Positions 25,001 to 35,268 of a DNA stretch of 64,000 nucleotides are shown here, in pieces. The notes beneath the pieces were generated by a model. The model was given only the letters and a program-made list of their open reading frames with translations, did not search any database and had not been told where the DNA came from. Source of the DNA: Ascaris suum (Eukaryota > Nematoda > Chromadorea > Rhabditida > Ascarididae); the NCBI GenBank assembly GCA_013433145.1, contig CM024189.1, positions 9,478,001 to 9,542,000 of the forward strand, written 5' to 3'. Positions within the stretch are counted from its first letter, which is position 1. The number at the start of each line of letters is the position of its first letter. The position numbers and the translations under genes were made by a program.

Positions 25001-26381
25001 CTTACCCTCCATTTTTCAGGAGGGCATGATTGGGTCTGTTCGACCAGAAAAGAAGAGGGCTTATCAGATATGGCAGAACTCACCGTTAGCAAGCACCTTA
25101 CGGCATTCTGCTGTAAGAAATGATTCAGTTCACCCATCCCCACAGCTGACATTAAAAAAACCAAAAACGTTGCAATACAGTGAGTGTTCTGCACAGCTGT
25201 CACCTTGTCCGATATCGTTAATGCATCCACTGCTACGTCATTCAAATTGCGGCTAAGTCGTTTCGATTTCCACACCAGTGCTGCTCATGCTTACTGAATG
25301 TTTATTCATCCTGTTGGTTGCTTCTCAAAAATAGGCTTTTTAGCTTTTCGCAGTCGTGTATTTTCATATGTTTGAAGTCAAACGAAGACAAAATAACAGG
25401 CCATCATACGTTTTGCCACCACGTAAGAAAATTTTGAGACAAAGTATTGCAAATGAACGAAAAACTTTTTTTTGGGAAGGGGAAGCTTCAGTACAAGACG
25501 ATCAGCTCATTAAAAATAACTTTGAATTAAGCATCGCCATAAGCACTCATACGGATGAGTCACACAAATGCCAACTTCTGCTTTTTGAAAGGAGGTGCAG
25601 CACGTTCAAATTTCCTTTCCCATTGGTTCTCCCAAGCTATGGTATGTATTCGCATTTTCCGCTGCGTAGAACATCGTAGTCGTTCTGTGGTTCTCACAAG
25701 TGATGTTGTACCTATGCTCGGTCCAGTATTGACAACAGTAACCATCAGTCTTTTTTGCACTTCGAGTTCGAATAATACTGGTGCTGCGTAGTGAATAATT
25801 TATGCTTGATGAAGATGAATGTTTGTGAGTTTCAGTGGGTGAAGGGCAACCCATCCGATCTCTTTAATAACTACTCAGACAGCAAATTAAAGGGTTCCAA
25901 GAGGGCAGTAGGTACTGAGAGGAGATGGTTGATGTTGGCAGTCAAACAATTCAACGGCAACAGCGAAGGATGAAGTCGCACCGCATACCAAAGCTGCACA
26001 GTGAAGATTCAAGGCCCATACGAATTTTCTTGCTGCCGAGTTTCGCGATAAATACCGGCAAGCCACCAAAGCAATCTTCATGTTAAATGTGCCAAATCAG
26101 ACCTCGTCCTCCTTTCCACGATCCAAAGGAACACTTAAATAAAATGCTAGCGACCTTAAATACCTTGATTCTTTCACAAGAAAAAATATCTGTAAATGCA
26201 ACTGCAAGAAAATGAACACCTGGATTTTCTTTCGCAAAGAAACCGGCATCGTTAAACATATGATTGATAGAGATCATGTTTTCCTTCGCAGGACAAATAA
26301 ATAATATGCCATTACGAAGACCAACGAATATCGAACCCTTGAAGGGTTTAGCGCGACTCAAAAAAAAGAGCTCCTTTTCGT
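19476..26381 (-). CDS. Unidentified multi-exon gene, extracellular-looking product
   Basis: The best-supported exons in 5'-3' order are 26381-26164, 22734-22611, 20762-20582, 19979-19820, 19767-19661 and 19514-19476 (stop). The last five join in phase (2, 0, 1, 0). Intron 19768-19819 is 52 nt. The first exon (72 codons, TTGATTGCAG acceptor, ATCAAG|GTATTT donor) contains 'KGSIFVGLRNGILFICP'. The second contains 'FREVFVVAVNDNGTYYKAF'. The third has 'FMNSTSLVSVDLSSNHLYFY'. The fourth has 'REMFRFFRKFFEDKNDGS'. The fifth has 'GGCAGFPAHYRYVHWTTS'. N-glycosylation sequons and scattered Cys suggest a secreted or lumenal protein, possibly a beta-rich fold. Exons between 26164 and 22734 are missing. 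Tentative pieces are 25783-25698 and 25252-25204, whose phases do not fully agree. No family was named. Confidence 0.5.
21940..22014. repeat. (TA)n microsatellite
   Basis: An uninterrupted TA array inside an intron of the minus-strand gene. Confidence 0.97.
24629..25112 (+). CDS. Two candidate exons antisense to a predicted intron
   Basis: Exon 24629-24811 (61 codons) follows CACCTCCAG and ends at CCACTA|GTGAGT. It reads 'VRKKSLEGARLDRLFEVTY' and later 'EYALPQCFAIAASMVHIERK'. Exon 25020-25112 (31 codons) follows ATTTTTCAG and ends at TCTGCT|GTAAGA, reading 'EGMIGSVRPEKKRAYQIW'. Both are in phase 0 at both ends, so they can join directly. They lie on the plus strand inside what appears to be a large intron of the minus-strand gene, so either this is a nested antisense gene or one of the two models is wrong. 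No family was recognised. Confidence 0.4.
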
Positions 26382-29300
26382 CTGCAATCAAATAATAGAT
26401 CAAATGTCAATTTTGCACCAACACTAGGATGCACAAAAATTCCCGATGACGTGCAATCAGCATCGTTGAACAGTTCTGTGGAGCTCATCTATGCAAATAG
26501 CCAAACTCTGAAACGAATTCAAGCGAAAGAAACATTTCAGTACTTGAGGAAGAGAAAAACAACAGTTGAGATATTCGTAAATTCAACTTGAACAACGAAT
26601 ATATATGAGTATGCATTCCGTTTAGCTACCAAACGTTCGGTTTATATAAAATCACCGATTGCATAAAATTGCATAAAATACCGTAACAGATTCCAGTGGG
26701 CATTGCAAATTAAAGAGATTATTCGACCAACAGCATTTATCGCTCACTACCTATCGTCAGACTAAGTGGTGAATCGTTTGCCTTAATATTCAGCTTCTCG
26801 CAGATCACGAAAATTTGAGTTAAAAATCTCAAAAAGTTGGAAACCAAACCCGGTGCAAAATGATAGCAATTATTCCCCCCCCCCCCCCCACAAAGGGGTT
26901 AAAAACTGTAAAGAATTTTCAATACAGAAATTAAGAAAACATCCAGACGTTTATGCTACTTTGATCGAGAGGCTATTCGAGTATTTTTGCGCCTCGCATG
27001 GTAGAAGAGGATAAGATGCCGCTGAAGGCAAAAAAACCCCTGCGCATATGCAACATAGAAGCTATTTTGTTCTCTTGACAGTCCTTTATGGACACCGAAA
27101 CGTTCCAAATGGTGAGACATATAACGAAAGGTATTTCATGTATGGGACAATGAAAGGGTGATGAATATCGAAGAAAAGAAAAGAGCAACTCTGGAAAGCA
27201 TGTGATATAAAGCGATGAGCATGAACACGGCCTCAGAAGAGATCAATAGAAATGGCTGACTAACTGCAGATTTTTTCCACTGTTTGTGATGTGTACAACA
27301 CAAAAACAACCCTTCAGTAAATAACAGGAAATTTTTTCGGAATATTGGAACTAATATGCCTTCGTGCCTATAAGTTTCAATTCTCATCTCCCCTTTTTCT
27401 CAACGAGGAAAAACCTGCGTCATCGTTGCAAACATGAGTATATCTAATGTCCTAGCATTTTCTACTGTATCACTCAAAAATTATGCACGTCATCGCGTTC
27501 CGCCTTCGCAGGAAGAGGCACTCAAAAAGAAGCAATGCCTACCCATGAGGTTGTTTCTCATTTCTGTTCTACGATATACATACTGGAGACGCCTGTTGTA
27601 CCGCCACAGAATATGCAAATCGCAATCCATCCCCTTAGACTCGATACATTTTGTTCTTGCTCTCAGCGTACGAAAAGCGAATTGCCTGCAATCTTTGGTA
27701 TCATGTTGCTGCTTAGTGGTCATAAAGTAAATCATACAGTACAAGCCTACATCTCCGGAAGCTTGATTAAAAACCCGAAAAGTAAAGGTGTCGCTGCTGT
27801 TTATGTTCTGAGACGGTACTATTGAAGTGCACGTCTTTGAATCTCGTCTTGTCGTTACCTTAGATGGCTTTCAGGAGGCAGGAAGTAATAGGGTTTTACG
27901 GAGAAGGGGCTGCAATAGAAGGAAGATGTTCTGTCCCATCAGAAGACCAAAAATAAAAAGTTCCATTTCTACTTAAAAGTTGTCACAACGTGGAGGCCAC
28001 ATCAAAAGCAGCACGATATATTCCGCTCGACGGTAGTGCGGTACGTGGAATGTATTGGGTGTTTGTAGAATCTATGGATTCGCGCATCAAAGCAGACAGC
28101 AATGCTCCGTTTATAAATACATGCCTACTCGATTACTAACTAATTGACTGTTCTTGTGGAAAGGGCCATCTACTCATTGGTATCCAGGAAAGTGAGCAGC
28201 GGATTTTATAAAATCTTTTGTTATGACGTGCGCCTAGAGAACTAGGAACTAGCGAAGCAAGAACCTTATTGGAACTACGATGATTTTGAAAAACAAGAAA
28301 GAAACAACGTGCGCTGGCATCAAACTATAGAACTTCATCATTTGAACCACTTCAATGGATTGACTTTCAGAAATTAGTCAATTCCACGGCCTACTGTTAA
28401 AAATCGATCGATCGAAGTTTGTTGAGTGCACGTTTGTCAAGTCGTAACTGTTATTCCGAAGCTCACTAATCAGCCTTGCTCGGTAAAATCATTCCATTTC
28501 GTCAATTCTCGCCGCTTGATGAGAAGTGGTGAAACGAGACACTGATTCAACATCTTAAGATCAGTAAAAGTTTATCGAAACATGACGTTTCAACGCCACA
28601 TTTCTGACGTTGAGAAAAATTTGGCACAGCCTTTTCGGTGGAGAGACGCTTTTACAGAAACATATGCAGACTACAATGAACTCCATTCAACACCAAACGG
28701 GCAGCGAAGTACTGATACGGAGGAGTGGCTCGCATAACTGTTTGATACTTATTCAAAAAAAATCTGAAACATCAATTTTAGCACACTTTTGGATCGGACG
28801 GTTTATCTTTGGCAGATTTGTTAAAAAGGACTTTCCATCAGAAACGCCCAATGTCTCTCTAATCTTTATCTTACTGGTCATTATTTTCTCTATGCATTAA
28901 AAGAGATAAATCACCGTCGTATAGAAAAAATTAGGAATATTTTACACCTTTAAACTGATTTTGAATTGACACTGGTTATTCGACTTGAAATTCAATAGGA
29001 ACCTTGTCGTTGCATGAATGTGCTAAAGTGACAGATTCCATTGCCAAACTGTCCCGGCGCTGACATTGAGATTCCAAAACGTCCTGCTTACAAATCCACA
29101 ACAGCAAAAACACCATTTGAAAAGCTGCTTGACTCAGTGTGCATCTTACTACTCATGGTGAAGAAGAAAATGCAACTCGTGATCTGAACAAACGCGTTCG
29201 TATAAAAAAACTTTGAAGGGAGGATCGACATGACCGCGGTCGCTGCATCGCAGTAGAGAATTTTCAGCAGCAAGGTTTGCTGGACCTAAGCAAACATCCT

Positions 29301-30251
29301 CGCTAAACTGACTGCTCAAAATGGGAAGCGATATGCTCTCAAGGAAAACTTGTCCCAATCTGCCGAAAGAAAACTCATAAAATTCACGTCACACCTGATT
29401 TTTCAGTATTCAAAACCATATGATGATCTTACCACTCTTTGCCGAGTCTATCGATTCCTTTCGTTAAATTCAGGTCCTCTCCATTGTTCCACAAGCGAGA
29501 CACATCCACATATTGAAACTGGGCTGGTCGAGATGCCGTTTTAAAACGCACTTCTAGATCCCGCAGATGTCGGCCCTAAAAAAATATTTAGCGAAGAATC
29601 GGCGAAAACGAGGATTCAAAAGAATTTAACATGCAGAATGAGATTTCGAATAAATTTATTTGTAATATTCAGGACAGCACATATCACAGTACAACACCGG
29701 AGAAGACTGAATGTGGAAATCACCTGAGAGGAGAGTGGCAAAGGTTCGATTCTGACCCAAAAAGAACGCAGCATACGCATTTTTTCTTAGTCCGCTATGG
29801 GTGGTGTGCATTCAGAAGCTTCAAACTCTGCTAATTAAAGTCACACTTTCAGAAGAGGATAACATAAACTGATGGAAAAAGCGTTAAAAAAAACAAAGCA
29901 CAACAGCAGAGTGAATCGACCCGACTAACTAAAGTGCCGTTACATGCTAAAATAATCTGTTTTTAAGCAGCAATACAGATAGCAACAGTCTGATAAGAAT
30001 GCTGAGTGCTGACAAGCTGGCGGCGACGTTGAGCCCATCTAAAGCGTAGAATAGTTGGTGCCCTTTAACTGTTTTTGCTCCCTACCGCTTATCGATTACA
30101 TGTTTATTTCCAGAGACCGGAGACACATTAGATGGCTCGGTCGCTGGCTGCCTTCTCTATCGCTTTATTCATTCGACGCTGTCCACTAGGATTCTAATGC
30201 ATATCTATCTGATGAGTGTCGCAGTTTTATTAAGTCAGAGCACGTTGTTAC
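26382..30251. other. No firmly supported gene
   Basis: AT-rich. Contains a poly-C tract near 26875-26890. Plus frames at 27434-27825 and 28610-28900 and minus frames at 26973-27387 are open but lack splice-site pairs or a recognisable family. Confidence 0.35.
26875..26890. repeat. Poly-C tract
   Basis: Run of C followed by ACAAAGGGGTTA, similar to the flank of the poly-G tract near 43128. Confidence 0.9.
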
Positions 30252-30527
30252 CTTGATTTTGAACAGTGTAAGGTTGGGCCACATAATAAAGCCGCCATGC
30301 AGCCCCAATTCATCAGAGTGACTGACGTAGTAACGAATGTGACTTGTTTCGGGAACTCTGAATAACCTCAACGTGGTACCGTTCGTAGGCCGACTTCGAT
30401 GATCTCCCGAATACAAGAATTCCGTAGAACGGGGGATACCCTCCGAGCTAGCGTCCAAAGTATTCGGCTTACACAAGCGCCTTCGCAAAATTCGACGTAA
30501 TATTCCATCGCTTTCAGTAAATATTAT
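30252..30527 (-). CDS. Candidate coding exon (92 codons), unidentified
   Basis: Lies within the longest frame of the window (194 codons, 30770-30186). A good acceptor (CACCATTTCAG) precedes 30527 and a donor (ATCAAG|GTAACA) follows 30252, both in phase 0. The segment reads 'ESDGILRRILRRRLCKPN', 'FLYSGDHRSRPTNGTTLRLF' and 'HSDELGLHGGFIMWPN', clearly more protein-like than its flanks. If the donor is ignored, the frame stops at 30186 and is followed by AATAAA at about 30160, so a terminal exon is an alternative. It may belong with the exon at 32267-32379, but the phase link is not established. No family was recognised. Confidence 0.45.
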
Positions 30528-32266
30528 CTGAAATGGTGACGCCAGTACATACTTCGTGCGCTTCAGGATGTGAAGGAAAGGACCAAACTCTAAGATTCGG
30601 CGATGCACTGAGCCACTTTTCATCGATAGCAATCCTTCTTTTTGTTGAGAAAGATGGTTCTTTATAAATTTTTCACGGTCGACAGAAAATTTGCTTTGCG
30701 AGGATTCCATCGAGAAGTATGAAAAACGAAAAAAGCAATTATCTACGTGTAGCCGATCCATTTCCTGCATGTGCTGTAGTATTCAGTGGGAATCAAAATG
30801 GTCCTAATGCGAAAATTTGTTACTAGAGCGGAGGAGGAATACAATAATGGTTCAAGAATTGCCTATCTTGTCGCATCAAAAACATTTGTCTTGTAATAGC
30901 GAATCTGTTGTTATAGCCGACCTTCCTCCTACACTATTACCTGCCTATGCGGTAGTGATTAAAAGGTGCTGAACAAAAGCAATATAAGGTCCAAACAAAG
31001 ATTGCATAGTCGAACATGACGCATCTAAGCCAAGCATGACACATTAGTTAAAATCCAACAAAAACAACATTCCTGAAGAAAGCTTTATCGTGACCCTTGA
31101 TAGACACGGTATCGGAGCAACAAAGCTCTCTCTTAGGGAAGCATAGAATCTCGAGAGAATTTTGAGAATCCTTAAAAGGTTTTTTCCGTCCCCGGAATCC
31201 TACAGGAATCCTTCCCGAACTTTCCAGATTATCCATTATACTTCGGGGTGCCAGCTCCTCAAATCACAACGCTATAACGATGAAAAACATTCAGTTTTTC
31301 ATATATGTAATTCGCTAAACTGTCTTCCGAATAATTACTCCTAACGGTCACTCAAATATAAGCACTAAGCACATTTTAAAGGCGTGCGAACGCATGCATT
31401 TTCTGGTTTTGAATCATTTTAGGACGCATCTACGGTGCAAACAAGCAAGTCGACTCATTAAGAGAATACTGGCCATTTGAAACGTCAAGATCCCGGCCTT
31501 CCGACATAACCACTAAATATGTGCCGAAAATGAAGCACCCGAATTTCAGGCTGTGATGCTTCAGCGTATTATTGGCATTTCATTCTCGAGGTGGGTATTC
31601 CGCATGCACAAAAGCGCAACTCCAACTTCTTGAGCAGGACCTCATGTCTTTTGCTGCTGTAAACTGCGTCCAAATTATTACTTTCAATTTTGCACATTCC
31701 GCCACAGATAAAACGCGAGCAATTTTAACATCGATTTTGAAAACGGCGTTTTGAAGTTTTTTGCGTAAACGCAACGAACATATCTCCGATTTATGTTTTT
31801 CCGCACCACTCGTTTGCATCTCGAATAGCAAGTATAAGAGTCTCGTAAACTCGAAAGCTCACGCTCCTAAAGAAAAAGAGTTTTTTACTGAGACATATCT
31901 CACCATCCCCAGTTGCAAAAACCTCATCACGCATTAATTGACTGTAGGGTCAGTGGCCATGAAGCTATCGTGGGGACAACAGAAATGTAACACGATGAAA
32001 TAAAATGACTAGATGGAAGCATACAAGCTCACGGTTCTGATGGCAGCTGGGACCCGAAATATTTCGAAGGTGGCTATCAGAGGAATAATTGGTAAAACTC
32101 ACTCACAACTCTGTTGTGATATTTTTTACTAAGAACTTGTATTACCTCAAAGCTGATATGATTTCCTCGATACTGAAACAAAGGGTGCGCCCTCAGTAAA
32201 AATGCAAAAGCATAAAAGAATAAGCTTATCGATGCAACGCTGCTAACGTTGGAAATTGTGCAATAC

Positions 32267-32379
32267 CTCTGAACAGACGTATGAAAGTTGCACGCTTCCA
32301 TTAACCCGACTTCCGTGACGCTTTTGAGGTAGCCGTCGGGTGTGCTCCTTAAACAAGTTTCCTTCAATCCGATGACACT
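32267..32379 (-). CDS. Candidate coding exon, unidentified
   Basis: A 37-codon open piece ending at TTCAGAG|GTATTG in phase 2. It reads 'SVIGLKETCLRSTPDGYL' and 'VTEVGLMEACNFHTSVQ'. The acceptor (CTCCTTATGAG) is weak, so the 5' edge is approximate. It could be an upstream exon of the gene represented at 30252-30527. Confidence 0.35.
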
Positions 32380-32466
32380 CTCATAAGGAGATTATGAAAG
32401 TTTTATTGAACTGTCGTATAAAACTTCAGCACGTGCTATTTCATATTATGCTTAAACGAAGAATAC

Positions 32467-32481
32467 CACCCCCCCCCCCCC
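32467..32481. repeat. Poly-C tract
   Basis: Run of C in AT-rich sequence. Confidence 0.85.
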
Positions 32482-33381
32482 AGTACACCTGAATACAAGA
32501 AGACATGAGGCTTCTTCCGTTTGTAGCCGGCAGAACGAGTACGTATCAGATTTTCTTGACAAGCGCTGTAGGAAATGAAGCGAATCTGCAAAATGCTCTT
32601 CCGCTCCTGACATTATCTCCAGATTCTCCGTTCACTTACTTCCTTCCCCAGAGATCAAATGTCACTCCTCAACACTCAATCACACTTCCTACTTCTCGCA
32701 ACTCTAACTTCTGTTGAACCTTTTGATGTTACTGTCATCGATTAACCGCCCGCAAAATTTAACATCAGCGAAGCCAAAATTGCTCGTTATTGGTCAAATA
32801 CTTATCACAGTTTCTTCAATAGCAACAATGTTCCGTGAGCAGCTTGCACATATGCAATGATGTTTTGCGTTGAGTTTAAATGGTTGGAAGATCACATTTT
32901 TTAAACACGAAGGCTAGGTGGGGAAAATATTCATGTTGATAACTACGTTACATGAATCCCATGCCATATATGCAAAAAAACACCACTTATACGCATTTCC
33001 ATCGTTTATGATTTTCAATACGCACCAATTCAGCTCACATCCTAGAATTCTAGACTTCTTCAATGCTTGCTACCTGCATCAATAAAATGCTAACCGTGCT
33101 GCTTTAACATCAAGTTCAGTAAAACTGAATACGTGACCATCATGACGAACGCCATAAACAACATACGATGAATGCGGTAGCACATCCTAAATGGAAAATT
33201 CATTAGACAAAACTCCGTTTCAAATGGAATTATATAATTGAGAACTTTCAATAACAAATCTGACTGTAGTGCAAATTTAAATCAGAACAAATATGACTAA
33301 ATTTAACGATAATAATTGGTAGCATACCGTTGTGCTTGCCACATTTCACATGAGGATTTCGTAATTTGAGTACGATTCACC

Positions 33382-33401
33382 CTCCCCCCCCCCCCCCCCC
33401 C
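33382..33401. repeat. Poly-C tract
   Basis: The longest C homopolymer region of the window, followed by CACACACCTC. Confidence 0.9.
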
Positions 33402-33948
33402 ACACACCTCATTAGAGGGGCATTCGACAAGATCCGAACTTGCTCTTCAAATGCAGTCCATCAGTCCTCGTTCAGCGGGTGTTCCACCACGCTACCAAGG
33501 TAGCTAAACTTAAATGCTCTATAATGCACTTATAAAAGATGCCCGATGAATTGGGTTGTTCTATTCACCAACGGGTTTCGAATCTGTTTACCTCTGAATC
33601 CAAATTTTCATACCATTAACGATGGTGGCGCATTTTTCCGTTATTGAAAGTTGCAAGCCCAATCCTCTATGCATGTTTAATTCGTTTGCAGAAAGCATTT
33701 TGCGTGCAGGTAGCATTCCTAATTATTCTTTTAAATTCCACAAGTTGCCTTCTAATTTATAATTCTTGTTAAGATTGAACGGCAGCGCCGTTTTTAATGT
33801 CTTCTTTCAGCTTACAAGTTCTTTTAGCGAACAAATCGAATTTACTGCGCAATTCGACATCGTGACACCGAGCAAGAAAACAGCTTTCAATAGGAATATG
33901 CAGTCCATCCAATCTGAAAAAAACAGTTAGATGAGAGCTAGCAACATA

Positions 33949-34075
33949 CTAATATCACGTCCATCTATCAGTACTCAACAAGTACTAATATCACGTCCAT
34001 CTATCAGTATCCATTTAATGGCAAGTCCGACTAATATCACGTCCACCTATCAGTATTCACTTCCTGGCAAGTCCG
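33949..34075. repeat. Three-copy tandem repeat
   Basis: The motif CTAATATCACGTCCATCTAT, followed by CAGTA, occurs three times at spacings of about 35 and 47 bp. The last two units also share a GGCAAGTCCG end. Confidence 0.85.
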
Positions 34076-34730
34076 CAACGTTTGAAGTTTGAACCATACA
34101 ACTCTATCCCTTTGAAGGAATGCGCAGCCGCATAAAGCAGATTTCTCAAATATCTTCCCATCTCCAATGAGCCCCCTTCGCCGAATGCATTCCATCCCTT
34201 GGCAAAAACGAATTTTCCGAGACTTCTTCCGCAACCATTAAAACGCATAAAATATTCTTCATTACCTATATTAACGTAACTCCCCAACTTCGTGATGAAA
34301 ATAATTCTCTTTCCTTTAGACATCTCTCTGCCACCAAAATGTAGCCAGTGATGGGAGATGTCGGCAAGAAGATTGTGCGGACCCCCGATGAAATACTTCA
34401 GGCTGCAACTTCAACTAAACAGCTCTGTTAGTTTTGATTTCGCAAAAACTACACGTCAACACCTCGACTTTGAGTTCACCTACAACATCGGGTCGAAACA
34501 CGCAGTCAACAGCGGGATGACTCTTTTTCAAATGACTGTCACTGAAGTACTTCACCGGGGAATAGCATAGGATATATCATACGACAATCTCGATATGTGT
34601 GGCGAATGAGCTCGCAGATCGCAGAATAGAAATAAATCGATAAGGTAACAAATACAAAAGTTGTTTCGCAAAAAATTCTTTCTTTTGCAAAAACTCCTTC
34701 GGCGCCTTCCAATAAAAGATGCTTTGCTGA

Positions 34731-35237
34731 GGCACTCTTGCATAGAACAATGCACCCTGTTGCGAACCCCCATGCAACGAGCGACGCGTACGCAATGCGT
34801 CAGCAGCCGTAGCGCCGTGGCACTCTTGCATAGAACAATGGCACTGCGTGCACGCGTACGCAAGACTACCGTACTGTGCACTCTGCAGGCGAATACTGAG
34901 CCCATCACAAGAGTCTGAAACCCTGTAACCAGAATATCAAATAATATTCCCATGCAAATTCTCAGCTCAATTGAGGCGGGGGAAGTGCGCTTGCTGGATC
35001 CCGATCATTGCAGAGAGCGATGGGTCATCCAACAAGTGCACTTCCTATGCCTTAATTGAGCTGAAATTTTGCACAGAGATACTATTAGACTCTGTTACAG
35101 GTTTTCGAATTCCTGTGACAGGATTTAATATTCGATTGCAGTGTAGGGTACGGTAGTCGTACGTACGCAGCGTTGTGCACGAGCTCAGCAGTGTTCGGGG
35201 TTCGCAAGCGGGCTGCCATCCTGTGCAAGAGTGCTAC
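34731..35237. repeat. Long imperfect inverted repeat (foldback element)
   Basis: The left arm begins GCACTCTTGCATAG at about 34732. The right arm ends with the complement (TGTGCAAGAGTGC) at about 35235. Matching inner blocks are AAACCCTGTAACC with TTACAGGTTTT, GCTCAATTGAGGC with GCCTTAATTGAGC, and GGAAGTGCGCTTG with CAAGTGCACTTCC. The centre is near 35012. The left arm holds an extra copy of the GCACTCTTGCATAGAACAAT block (about 34732 and 34814), so the arms differ in length. This looks like a MITE or foldback-type element. It lies about 30 bp beyond the stop of the minus-strand exon at 35269-35403. Confidence 0.8.
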
Positions 35238-35268
35238 AATTGTATCCTTGTAAGGATGATCATGCGTA

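Larger units (their letters stand above)
32482..34730. other. No firmly supported gene
   Basis: AT-rich. Contains a long poly-C tract (about 33382-33401) next to a possible tRNA-like fragment (33420-33510, minus) and a three-unit tandem repeat (33949-34075). No exon was found. Confidence 0.4.

Noticed and set aside
30528..30552. A 25-nt intron with good-looking ends (GTATGT...TTTCAG) upstream of the 30252-30527 exon.
   Set aside because: Too short to be spliced. An upstream donor or an unspliced frame is more likely.
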